A DNA stretch of 43,595 nucleotides from Chloroflexi bacterium CFX6. Its GTDB lineage: Bacteria; Chloroflexota; Anaerolineae; Anaerolineales; Villigracilaceae. How positions within the stretch are numbered: position 1 is the stretch's first letter; each line of letters opens with the position of its first letter. Under the pieces are notes generated by a model. The model ran no database searches. It was given only the letters and a program-made list of their open reading frames with translations, and had not been told where the DNA came from. A program made the translations under genes and the position numbers. The stretch is taken from positions 1 to 43,595 of the forward strand of contig SZPG01000023.1 of assembly GCA_030263595.1 (NCBI GenBank), read 5' to 3'. This document shows positions 15,649 through 22,743 of the stretch, in pieces.

Positions 15649-15695
15649 ACGCCCCCGCTTCGAACCGACCTCGAGCCTGATCCTGCGAAAGAAGC

Positions 15696-15729
15696 CGTCC
15701 CGTCCTCCAAAGCGACGGGACGTTTTTTT
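15696..15729 (+). terminator. Intrinsic terminator of the response-regulator gene
   Basis: CGTCCCGTC and GACGGGACG pair in a perfect 9-bp stem, followed by TTTTTTTC. It reaches the stop codon of the convergent hydrolase gene. Confidence 0.85.
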
Positions 15730-16493
15730 CATCCGAGCATGGACAACGCCCCGGCGGTTTCCCGCGACGCTTCCATCATGGGAAGATGACCGACTCCCTT
15801 CAACTCCAGAAAATGCGCGTGAGGAACCGCATCCCTGACTTCTCGCGCGCGCTCAAGGGGAATCAAAGCGTCCGCGTCTCCATGAACGACGACAACCGGA
15901 TAATTCATCGAAGCCAGAAGGGAGGTGGAGTCGTATCTTTCCGCCATGGCTTTCAACGCCCCGATGTACGCCGCGGGCTGTTGACCTTCCATGTTCTTCC
16001 GGGCAAATTCCTGCAAGCGCGGATCAGTCGTGAACTTGGTCGTCATAGCATCCACAACACCGCCGATCCCTTTTTCCGCCACCTCCGCCGCGGATTTATA
16101 CCTGCCCTCCTTGCGGTCCGGTGGGTCTGCCAGCGCCTGCGACGAAACAAGCCCGAGTCCGTTCACGCGGTCAGGATAAAGCCGCGCAAACGCCAACGCC
16201 ACGTAGCCGCCCATCGAATGACCGGCAATCGCCGCCTTCTGAATCCCAAGACGGTCGAGCAAGCCCGCAATGTCCGAAGCGAAATCGTCCATGGCGTAAG
16301 GCGCATCCACCGTCGTGGAGTCTCCAAACCCGCGTAGATCGGGCAGGATCAAATCGAATTTGTCTTCGAGCATGGGCGTCACGTCGTCCCAAATGTGATG
16401 GTCGAGCGGATACCCGTGCAACAACACGAGCGGAGTCCCCTTGCCGCGGCGGGCGTAAGCGAGTTCGATACCGTTAATGCTGATCTTATCCAT
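15729..16493 (-). CDS. Alpha/beta-hydrolase
   Basis: A 254-residue soluble hydrolase of the esterase/epoxide hydrolase/haloperoxidase-like type. LVLLHGYPLDHHIWDD is the oxyanion loop, AIAGHSMGGYVALAFAR holds the nucleophile serine, VVVVHGDADALIPLERA the acid, and LKGVGHLPMMEA the catalytic histidine. The triad is complete. Substrate unknown. No signal peptide. GGAGAAACC precedes ATG 16493. It follows the exonuclease gene by 12 bases on the same strand, so the two are probably one transcript. Confidence 0.9.
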   Translation of the reverse strand: MDKISINGIELAYARRGKGTPLVLLHGYPLDHHIWDDVTPMLEDKFDLILPDLRGFGDSTTVDAPYAMDDFASDIAGLLDRLGIQKAAIAGHSMGGYVALAFARLYPDRVNGLGLVSSQALADPPDRKEGRYKSAAEVAEKGIGGVVDAMTTKFTTDPRLQEFARKNMEGQQPAAYIGALKAMAERYDSTSLLASMNYPVVVVHGDADALIPLERAREVRDAVPHAHFLELKGVGHLPMMEASRETAGALSMLG

Positions 16494-16505
16494 TGGTTTC
16501 TCCTT

Positions 16506-17039
16506 TCATTTCCAGTTGACTGCCACTTTTAGTTTGCTTCCCAGTTTCGAATAATAATTCACGAAACCGTTGTCACGACCGAATTCGTAGACGCGGCGCG
16601 TGATGTCCACGTCCGCTTTGCAATATTCGGCGACCTTGTCCAACTCCCCGTTTCGGAACCATGCCACAGACTGGAGTCCGTCTGCCGTTTTGGACGCGCC
16701 AAGCGTCGCTTTGGCAACCGAATCGAGGCTCAGGCGGAAGTTCAACGCGCGGTAAATGTCCTGCAACATATCGGTCGAACGGAAGGCGCGGAAGTTCTCC
16801 GCCGGGGCATAGGGCTTCAACACCTGGTAATCGAAATTGAGGATGTTGAACCCGATCACGCGGTCCGCCGATTCCAACTCGGCGATCAGGTTCCGCGCGT
16901 CCTTCTCCCAATACACCGCAAAATCGTTGCGCGCGGTTGACCAGGTCACGCCGCAGGCGAGCAGGAGTTTGGAAGGGTCGCGCCCGCCGACCTCCTCGAA
17001 CAATTTCTGGCTTTCAAGATCGAAGTAAACGATGTTCAT
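16506..17039 (-). CDS. DEDDy-type 3'-5' exonuclease-like protein (RNase H fold)
   Basis: A 177-residue protein with the DnaQ-like exonuclease layout. MNIVYFDLESQ gives the first Asp and Glu; VIGFNILNFDYQVLKPY the second Asp; and EYCKADVDITRRVYEFG the Y-x3-D motif that marks the DEDDy subtype. It resembles the YprB/RNase_H_2 group of single-domain nucleases, whose biological substrate is unclear. Acts in the cytoplasm on nucleic acid 3' ends, by family. It follows the CCA-enzyme gene by 38 bases on the same strand. Confidence 0.8.
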   Translation of the reverse strand: MNIVYFDLESQKLFEEVGGRDPSKLLLACGVTWSTARNDFAVYWEKDARNLIAELESADRVIGFNILNFDYQVLKPYAPAENFRAFRSTDMLQDIYRALNFRLSLDSVAKATLGASKTADGLQSVAWFRNGELDKVAEYCKADVDITRRVYEFGRDNGFVNYYSKLGSKLKVAVNWK

Positions 17040-17077
17040 TTCGGTTTACCATCAACGACTGACGATCTACGATTTTA

Positions 17078-18739
17078 TCATTTGCCTGTTCGCCCGTTTT
17101 CGTCCAACCAATCACGGGAGAATTGCATCGCTTCTTCACGCGTGGAGATCTTTCCCGTCGCCTGACCTTCTCGAATCGCCTCCAGCAATTGCCCAATGAT
17201 GGGACCAGCCTCAAGGTCGAGCTCCTTTATTAATTCGTTTCCATCCAGCAAGCGCGGAGGGGCGACGGTCTCGTGGGGTCTCTCCCAGTAATTTTCGAGC
17301 AGGAGGCGCGCAACGTCGAGCGCGGCAATCCACGTTTCCTGCGAGAGCATGGATCCGCGCATCCCGCGTTGATCCGCCAAGCCCAGCAGAATGACGTCAA
17401 TGCCCGCTTCGCCCGCCTCGCGAAAGAAGCGGTAGATCGCCCGGCGCGAAGGTTCCTGCCTGTCGTTTTCGAGGCGGCCGGCGAAGAACATGAACCGCAT
17501 GTGATGCCTGACGATCTTCTGGATGCGTTCGATCTCGTCGTTGCTCAAGTTGAACTCCCGCGCGCGATACGACGCGATCTCCGCGCCTTTGACCTCGTGA
17601 TCGAAGAATCGGATCCGCCCCGCCTCATCCACGGACCTTGTGCCTGGTTTCCCGGCATCGTGATACAACGCGGCGAAAAACAACGCCGCGCGCGCGGAAC
17701 GGTCCGCGTTCAGCGATTTCGCAAAGTGATCGGCGATTTGCTGGCGGAACCGGCCGATGCGGAGGGTGAGCAAACCCGTGAACAGGTCGCTGGTCTCTTC
17801 GGCGGAGTAGCCAATGCGCAGCGCGGCGAGGATGGAATCCAGATAACCCAGGACGCCGAGCGTGTGTTCCCAAACATCGTAAATGTGCGGTTCGGATTGG
17901 GTCACTCCCTTCAGGGCGGGAAGTTCGGGAAGCAGGTACGGAAAAACGCCGAGCAGTTCCAGCGCGCGCACGGCGGCATCCGGTCTGGTTCCCTCCAGGA
18001 TCTTGAACAACTCGTCCCGTTTGCGTTCGGGAGAGACGTTCGGCAGGAGGCTGGCGGCTTCTTTCATCGCCTTGCGGGTTTCGAGTTCGATCTTGAAATC
18101 GAATTCCGCCGCCTGGCGTATGGCGCGGAGAATACGCACGGGGTCGTCGGAAATGGAAGACGGCGAACAGGCGCGGATCAGTTTTGCGCGCAGGTCCGAC
18201 GCGCCGTTCAAAGGGTCGAAGATCGTGTCTGTGCGGAGATCGAGGGCAATGGCGTTGATCGTGAAGTCGCGGTTGCGGAGATCTTCACCCAGGTCCTGTC
18301 CGCGATAAGTGGCAAAATCGAGGAATGTGCGGACGCCATCCGCTTCGGTGAGGATGACGCGTCCGGTGTCGCGTTCATCGTCCAGGATCATGAAGTCAGC
18401 GTGGAGGGCGTTGGCGACGCGTCGGGCGGTGGAAATGCCTTTGGAGGGCAGGGCAAAATCAAAGTCCCGCGAGAGGCGGTCGAGCAGCATATCCCGCACT
18501 GCGCCGCCGACCAGGTGGATTTCCTGACCCGGCAGGGCGTCACGGACTTTGTCCAGCAGAGGGGAATAATGAAGAAAAGGAATGGGCATGTAGAGGATTT
18601 CCGGTTTTTCCTTGTGCCGGCTTTTTTGCGCGGCGCGCAGAGCCTGTTCGGGGGTTCCTCCCTGCGCGACGACTCGACCGCGTATGCGTGCGACCCATCT
18701 TCCGGCGTATGCGGAGAGTGTATCGGAATCGTCGGGCAT
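17078..18739 (-). CDS. DUF5678 - CCA tRNA nucleotidyltransferase/poly(A) polymerase - HD fusion
   Basis: A 553-residue fusion. Residues ~5-55 match the small DUF5678 pattern (YAGRWVARIRGRVVAQG, then EQALRAAQKS). Residues ~60-300 are the class II nucleotidyltransferase: HLVGGAVRDMLLDRLSRDFD has the GG motif and the metal-binding DxD, and LRNRDFTINAIALDL and DPVRILRAIRQAAEF are the NTP and RNA-binding motifs. Residues ~340-540 include an HD domain (ALFFAALYHDAGKPGTR; IVRHHMRFMFF). The core adds CCA or poly(A) to RNA 3' ends; the HD part may act as a phosphatase or phosphodiesterase. Starts 5 bases after the hpt stop, so it is operonic. CCA versus poly(A) activity cannot be decided here. Confidence 0.88.
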   Translation of the reverse strand: MPDDSDTLSAYAGRWVARIRGRVVAQGGTPEQALRAAQKSRHKEKPEILYMPIPFLHYSPLLDKVRDALPGQEIHLVGGAVRDMLLDRLSRDFDFALPSKGISTARRVANALHADFMILDDERDTGRVILTEADGVRTFLDFATYRGQDLGEDLRNRDFTINAIALDLRTDTIFDPLNGASDLRAKLIRACSPSSISDDPVRILRAIRQAAEFDFKIELETRKAMKEAASLLPNVSPERKRDELFKILEGTRPDAAVRALELLGVFPYLLPELPALKGVTQSEPHIYDVWEHTLGVLGYLDSILAALRIGYSAEETSDLFTGLLTLRIGRFRQQIADHFAKSLNADRSARAALFFAALYHDAGKPGTRSVDEAGRIRFFDHEVKGAEIASYRAREFNLSNDEIERIQKIVRHHMRFMFFAGRLENDRQEPSRRAIYRFFREAGEAGIDVILLGLADQRGMRGSMLSQETWIAALDVARLLLENYWERPHETVAPPRLLDGNELIKELDLEAGPIIGQLLEAIREGQATGKISTREEAMQFSRDWLDENGRTGK

Positions 18740-18744
18740 ATAAA

Positions 18745-19305
18745 TCAGCAGGAGGGCGGTTTGTACTTTTCCAGGTCCACCACGCCGACAAAGGGCAGGT
18801 TGCGATAATACTCGTCGAGATCGAGACCATACCCAAAGACGAATTTGTTCGGGATGCTGAAACCGCGATAATGGATCGGGACGTTCGCTTCGCGGCGTTC
18901 GGCTTTGTCGAGCAGGGCGCAGACCTTCAGGCTTTTGGGCTGGCGAACCTGCAATAGTTCAAGCACCGATGCGATGGTGTTGCCGCTGTCCACGATGTCT
19001 TCGACGAGGAGAACGTCCTTGCCGCGGATGTCGGTTTGCAGATCGAGCGTGACGCGCACGGAGCCGCTCGATTCGCGCCTGCCGACTCCGTAGGAGGAGA
19101 CCGCCATGAAGTCCATCGTGTGCGGGGAGGTGATGTGCCGGCTGAGGTCAACGAGGAACGGCACGCCGCCGCGCAGGACGCAGATGAGCAGAAGGTTGCC
19201 GTCGGTGTAATCGGCGCTGATCTGCGCAGCCAGTTCCCTGATGCGGGCTTGAAGCGTCTTTTCGTCAATCAGGATTTCGGCGAGGATGTCGTGATAGTCT
19301 TGCAT
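18745..19305 (-). CDS. hpt: Hypoxanthine phosphoribosyltransferase
   Basis: A 186-residue type I phosphoribosyltransferase that salvages hypoxanthine/guanine with PRPP to IMP/GMP. CVLRGGVPFLVDLSRHI is the PPi loop, FMAVSSYGVGRRESSG the flexible catalytic loop, KDVLLVEDIVDSGNTIASVL the PRPP signature, and VPNKFVFGYGLDLDEYYRNL (seen as IPNKFVFGYGLD) the purine-binding region. Length normal. First gene of an apparent operon with the CCA enzyme. Upstream is a 10-base-unit repeat region separating it from tdk. Confidence 0.95.
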   Translation of the reverse strand: MQDYHDILAEILIDEKTLQARIRELAAQISADYTDGNLLLICVLRGGVPFLVDLSRHITSPHTMDFMAVSSYGVGRRESSGSVRVTLDLQTDIRGKDVLLVEDIVDSGNTIASVLELLQVRQPKSLKVCALLDKAERREANVPIHYRGFSIPNKFVFGYGLDLDEYYRNLPFVGVVDLEKYKPPSC

Positions 19306-19317
19306 GTGTTTTGTCCG

Positions 19318-19508
19318 ATAGTCTTATAGTCTTATAGTCTTATAGTCTTATAGTCTTATAGTTTCATAGTCTGGTAGTCTGGTAGTCTTAATCTTATAGT
19401 TTGGTAGTCTGACGGGCTGGGAATCAGGAATGATACATTGACCATCAGACCATTAAACCATCAAACTATTAGACTATCAGACTATTAGACTATTAGACTA
19501 CAAGACTA
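19318..19508. repeat. Iterated TAGTCTTA repeats with an opposing complementary array
   Basis: 19318-19411 holds about nine loosely periodic (~10 base) units of TAGTCTTA/TAGTCTGG. 19441-19508 holds the complementary orientation, ACTATTAGACTATCAGACTA and relatives. The ~30-base middle is unrelated. The two arrays could fold as a long imperfect hairpin. It ends at the tdk stop codon. Units are far too short and variable for CRISPR. Confidence 0.85.
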
Positions 19509-20075
19509 CTTTGGCACTTCGTGATGTTCGCGGCATCGCGCTTCGTACATTTCGGAGGCGCCCACGATCACCACAGGGTCGTCGTAACGCGCGGGACTCC
19601 CGTTGACCAATCGCTGCGTGCGCGAGGCTTCGTTTCCGCAAACCATACAGATGGCATGGAGTTTGTCCACTCGCTCAGCCATGGACATGAGCGTGGGCAT
19701 CGGTCCGAAGGGTTCGCCGCGAAAATCCATATCCAGCCCCGCGACGATGACGCGGATGCCCCTCCCAGCCAGTTCCTGCGCGACCTGCACGACCTGCGGA
19801 TCGAAGAACTGCGCCTCGTCAATGCCGACGACGGTCGTATCGTCGTCGAGATTCACGTGAATGTGCGCGGCTTTTTCAACAGGGAGCGCGTCGAAATTGG
19901 AGCCGGTATGGGAGGTGACCTTTTCTACCGCGTAGCGCACGTCAATGGCGGGCTTGAAAACCTGCACCTTTTGTTTCGCGATGGTCGCCCGCACCAGGCG
20001 GCGGATCAACTCGTCCGTCTTTCCGCTGAACATCGAACCGCAAACGACCTCTATGGAACCGTGTGTATGTTTCAT
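19506..20075 (-). CDS. tdk: Thymidine kinase (type II)
   Basis: A 189-residue salvage kinase converting thymidine to dTMP with [21 protein letters not shown] is the P-loop, [17 protein letters not shown] the Walker B/DEAQ motif, [19 protein letters not shown] the lasso region, and CMVCG plus ARCREHH the zinc-binding lid. Length normal for the type II family. Start ATG 20075 is followed immediately by the conserved core (IEVVCGSMF). The ribosome binding site is weak (AAAAGAATT). A -10 TAAAAT lies at 20110-20105. Probably its own transcript, following the L31 gene terminator. Confidence 0.94.
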   Translation of the reverse strand: MKHTHGSIEVVCGSMFSGKTDELIRRLVRATIAKQKVQVFKPAIDVRYAVEKVTSHTGSNFDALPVEKAAHIHVNLDDDTTVVGIDEAQFFDPQVVQVAQELAGRGIRVIVAGLDMDFRGEPFGPMPTLMSMAERVDKLHAICMVCGNEASRTQRLVNGSPARYDDPVVIVGASEMYEARCREHHEVPK

Positions 20076-20104
20076 AAAAAATTCTTTTGATACTCGCGCC
20101 GAGG

Positions 20105-20143
20105 ATTTTAACGAATACAGGCAGACGTTTTCACATCTGCCTG
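20105..20143 (-). terminator. Hairpin after rpmE, with tdk -10 element
   Basis: The minus strand carries CAGGCAGA and TCTGCCTG as a perfect 8-bp stem with a 10-base loop (20118-20143), then TATTCGTTAAAAT. There is no clean T-run, so it is a weak intrinsic terminator at best. The trailing TAAAAT (20110-20105) lies 29 bases before the tdk ATG and may be its -10. Confidence 0.45.
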
Positions 20144-20185
20144 CAAGTTTACCTGAGAATAACCAATCCGCAAGTCTTCGATTTT

Positions 20186-20653
20186 CTACGCTGCGGCTTC
20201 GGGAATTTCGTAACCGAGCGAGCGAAGTTTCTTCTTCGCGGCGGTCAGGGAAGCCTGACCAAAACCGGGGATGGCAAGAACCGCCTCGTTGCCGCCGCCG
20301 AGTTTCTCGAGGAATTGCCCCACGTTCTCGATGCCGGCGTTCTTGAGCGCGTCCGTGGCGCGGGTGGGAAGACCAAGTTCGGCGATCGAGCGTTCGGGGG
20401 AACCCTTCAGTTCCTCTTTGACCTTTTGCTGTTCCACGTACGCCTGGCGGACGGACAGTTTCTTGTAGAAACGATCCACCTGACCTTCGGTATCGAGAAT
20501 GCGCTGCGCCTCGCCGGTGAAGAACGGATGGCAGTTCGAGCAAAGGTCCAAACGGATTTCCTTCCTGGTCGAACCGGTCTTCCACGTTCTGCCGCAGGAG
20601 GAACAGACCACCGTCGCGTCGGTGTAATAAGTGGGATGGATGTCCTTCTTCAT
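20186..20653 (-). CDS. rpmE: Ribosomal protein bL31 fused to an alpha-CTD-like helix-hairpin-helix domain
   Basis: Residues 1-~75 are zinc-type L31: [20 protein letters not shown], with the four zinc cysteines 17, 20, 38 and 41, and [20 protein letters not shown]. Normal L31 ends near 70. Here a ~12-residue helix leads into residues ~88-147 ([20 protein letters not shown], then VGQFLEKL and [20 protein letters not shown]), which match the RNA polymerase alpha C-terminal domain/helix-hairpin-helix pattern. The protein is 155 residues, double the usual length. bL31 sits in the ribosomal central protuberance and bridges the subunits. What the extra domain binds is unknown. It starts 4 bases after the rpmA stop. 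Confidence 0.92.
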   Translation of the reverse strand: MKKDIHPTYYTDATVVCSSCGRTWKTGSTRKEIRLDLCSNCHPFFTGEAQRILDTEGQVDRFYKKLSVRQAYVEQQKVKEELKGSPERSIAELGLPTRATDALKNAGIENVGQFLEKLGGGNEAVLAIPGFGQASLTAAKKKLRSLGYEIPEAAA

Positions 20654-20657
20654 CGGG

Positions 20658-20918
20658 TCATCCTTCCGCCTGGGAGACGATGTTGACGCGCTTCTGCCCG
20701 CGAACGATATCGAACATCACAACGCCGTCGGAGGTGGCGAACAGCGTATCGTCCTTGCCAGCCTTCACGTTCAAACCCGGCTTGATCTTCGTGCCGCGCT
20801 GGCGCACGAGGATGTTGCCGGAAAGCACGAACTCACCGGCATAACGCTTCACGCCCAAACGCTGGGCGTTGGAATCTCGCCCGTTGCGGCTCGAGCCGCC
20901 GCCTTTTTTATGTGCCAT
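20658..20918 (-). CDS. rpmA: Ribosomal protein bL27
   Basis: An 86-residue protein starting [20 protein letters not shown], then [20 protein letters not shown], the conserved L27 core whose N-terminus reaches the peptidyl transferase centre. There is no cleavable N-terminal extension of the Firmicutes type. It lies 11 bases after rplU in the standard rplU-rpmA order. Confidence 0.97.
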   Translation of the reverse strand: MAHKKGGGSSRNGRDSNAQRLGVKRYAGEFVLSGNILVRQRGTKIKPGLNVKAGKDDTLFATSDGVVMFDIVRGQKRVNIVSQAEG

Positions 20919-20929
20919 GACTACCTCTC

Positions 20930-21472
20930 TTACTTCTTATCGGTTTTCTTCGCGGAAGACCTGGATGCCGTCGGCTTCTTCGCCGGAGACTGCTTTGCGG
21001 ACGGTTTTCCCTTCGAAGAGGGCGCCGCTTCTTTCTTAGACCTGGGCTCGCCTCGACCCTGCTCAGCGCGAGGTTCCTTCTCCTCAGCCTCGACCGCCGC
21101 CTCGATTTCAACCGGCTGCTCTTCGACGGCAGGTTCTTCGACCTTCCGCACTTCACCGGGCTTGCCGATGAAATCCACCATCAAACGCGTATACTGCTGA
21201 CGATGCCCGCTCTTGACGCGGATGCGCTTCTTCGGGCGGTATCGAAAGGAAACAAGTTTGGGACCTTTGACGTGCTCCAAAGCCGTAACCCTGACTTCGA
21301 TGCCGTCCACTGTGGGCGTCCCAACCATGACCTCGTCGCCGTCCGCCATGAGCAGGACGCGTTCGAGGTTGAACTGTTTTCCCGTTTCCACGGGCAGGCG
21401 GTCCACTTCGATGGCTCGCCCTTCGACGGCGCGATATTGCTTGCCGCCGCTTTCCACGATTGCAAATCTCAT
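20930..21472 (-). CDS. rplU: Ribosomal protein bL21 with a long charged C-terminal tail
   Basis: Residues 1-~103 are L21 ([40 protein letters not shown]). Residues ~108-180 are a low-complexity extension: first acidic ([20 protein letters not shown]), then basic and rich in Lys, Ser, Ala and Pro. Such tails on L21 are probably disordered. First gene of the rplU-rpmA-rpmE operon, with a perfect consensus promoter and a structured leader upstream. GGAGATGAAAA precedes the ATG. Confidence 0.94.
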   Translation of the reverse strand: MRFAIVESGGKQYRAVEGRAIEVDRLPVETGKQFNLERVLLMADGDEVMVGTPTVDGIEVRVTALEHVKGPKLVSFRYRPKKRIRVKSGHRQQYTRLMVDFIGKPGEVRKVEEPAVEEQPVEIEAAVEAEEKEPRAEQGRGEPRSKKEAAPSSKGKPSAKQSPAKKPTASRSSAKKTDKK

Positions 21473-21545
21473 TTTTCATCTCCAGTCATTCACTTCGCCA
21501 TTGCGCCTGCGGAGTTCGAGCGCTCATCGCCTGCGAACGGGGAAG

Positions 21546-21598
21546 CTGGGGTTTCGATGTCTCTCGACAAACAACTACCCCAGAATCGACCGCTGGGG
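21546..21598 (-). promoter_or_regulatory. Alternative-pairing RNA leader of the rplU operon
   Basis: In the transcript (minus strand) three segments occur in order: CCCCAG (21598-21593), CTGGGGT (21583-21577) and ACCCCAG (21552-21546). The middle one can pair with the first (6 bp, 9-base loop) or with the third (7 bp). Within the second option sits a small inner hairpin TGTC-GAGA-GACA (21569-21558) with a GNRA-type loop. Mutually exclusive hairpins in a ribosomal-protein leader suggest attenuation or autogenous control. Seen by eye, not folded by program. Confidence 0.5.
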
Positions 21599-21612
21599 CA
21601 GAAGCGGACGGT

Positions 21613-21641
21613 ATTATACATGCGGGATGTGGATGTGTCAA
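21613..21641 (-). promoter_or_regulatory. Perfect consensus sigma-70 promoter of rplU operon
   Basis: The minus strand reads TTGACA (21641-21636), a 17-base spacer, then TATAAT (21618-21613). Both hexamers and the spacing are consensus. Predicted transcription start is near 21606, giving a ~133-base leader before the rplU ATG. Confidence 0.9.
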
Positions 21642-21663
21642 CAGAAATGACGAAAATTCGATT

Positions 21664-22743
21664 TCATCGCCCGATCATGCCAGCGATCTGCCGGTCAACT
21701 TTCCCCATGGGAAAATCACCCAAATCCCCCGGCAGAACCCATTTTAGATTTTCGTTTTCGGGAATTGACAACGGAACGCAGCGAAACACATACACCGTGA
21801 CTTTGAAATGGGTATACGCGTGACGGACGACGCCCAACGCTTCCCTCCTTCGGACCCTGAGGCTGTATCCTGATCTCAAAGCCTTTACCAACCCCCCGGC
21901 CGGGTCGCCTTCAACGCGCCCGTTCGGGAATTCCCACATCCCCCCAAGTAGTCCCTTCGATGGGCGTTGCGCCAATAATACTTTTCCCTCGCCGACGATC
22001 ACCCCCGCCGCGTGAATGTAATGCGGCGTCGCCTTTTTGGGCGCCTTCACCGGGCGTAATTCCTGCGTCCCATTTGACCGCGCCCTGCACATCTCCCGCA
22101 ACGGGCAAATCGGACAACGCGGACTCCTTGGCGCGCATATCGTCGCGCCCAATTCCATGAGCGCCTGATTGAAATCGCCCGCTTTTCCTGGAGGCAGGTT
22201 TTCCCTTGCGACGCCCCACAGAAGTTTTTCGCCTTTCGGCGAATTGACCGCCTCAGTCACGTCGAACAGACGCGCATAGACGCGTTTGACGTTGCCATCC
22301 AGGACCGGTTCATCCATGCCAAAGGCGATGGATGAGATCGCGCCGGCGGTATATCGTCCAATACCGGGAAGTTTTCGAAGCGTCTCCACGTCATGCGGAA
22401 TTTTTCCTTCATGGCTGCCAGCCACGATCCTTGCGGCTCGACGCAGGTTGCGGGCGCGGCTGTAATAACCGAGTCCCTCCCATGCGTTGAGGACCTCCCG
22501 TTCGGAGGCGTTTGCCAGGGCGGCGACGGTCGGGAATAAATGCATCCAATTTTCGAAGTAGGGAATCACGGTCTCCACGCGCGTCTGCTGGAGCATGATC
22601 TCGGAGACCCAAACCGAATAGGCATCCGGGCGGTCGCGCCAGGGCAGGATCCGCTTATTTTCGTGGTACCAGTCCAAAAGTCTGTTTTGAAGCGTATCGA
22701 GGAGTCGGCTTTGAAACGTACGGGAAGGATGGGTGTCAGACAT
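21664..22743 (-). CDS. mutY: A/G-specific adenine DNA glycosylase
   Basis: A 359-residue base-excision repair enzyme removing adenine opposite 8-oxoguanine. Catalytic Glu lies in VSEIMLQQTRVETVIPYF; the helix-hairpin-helix is LRKLPGIGRYTAGAISSIAF; the catalytic Asp is in DEPVLDGNVKRVYARL; and the [4Fe-4S] loop is CAPRSPRCPICPLREMC (C-x6-C-x2-C-x5-C). Residues ~230-350 are the NUDIX-like 8-oxoG recognition domain (VLLAQRPSKGLLGGMWEFPN). ATG 22743 overlaps the preceding stop by one base (TGATG), so translation is probably coupled to the upstream membrane-protein gene. Confidence 0.96.
   Translation of the reverse strand: MSDTHPSRTFQSRLLDTLQNRLLDWYHENKRILPWRDRPDAYSVWVSEIMLQQTRVETVIPYFENWMHLFPTVAALANASEREVLNAWEGLGYYSRARNLRRAARIVAGSHEGKIPHDVETLRKLPGIGRYTAGAISSIAFGMDEPVLDGNVKRVYARLFDVTEAVNSPKGEKLLWGVARENLPPGKAGDFNQALMELGATICAPRSPRCPICPLREMCRARSNGTQELRPVKAPKKATPHYIHAAGVIVGEGKVLLAQRPSKGLLGGMWEFPNGRVEGDPAGGLVKALRSGYSLRVRRREALGVVRHAYTHFKVTVYVFRCVPLSIPENENLKWVLPGDLGDFPMGKVDRQIAGMIGR

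Noticed and set aside
19318..19508. Possible CRISPR array
   Set aside because: Units are ~10 bases, variable, without unique spacers, and occur in both orientations; no cas genes nearby.
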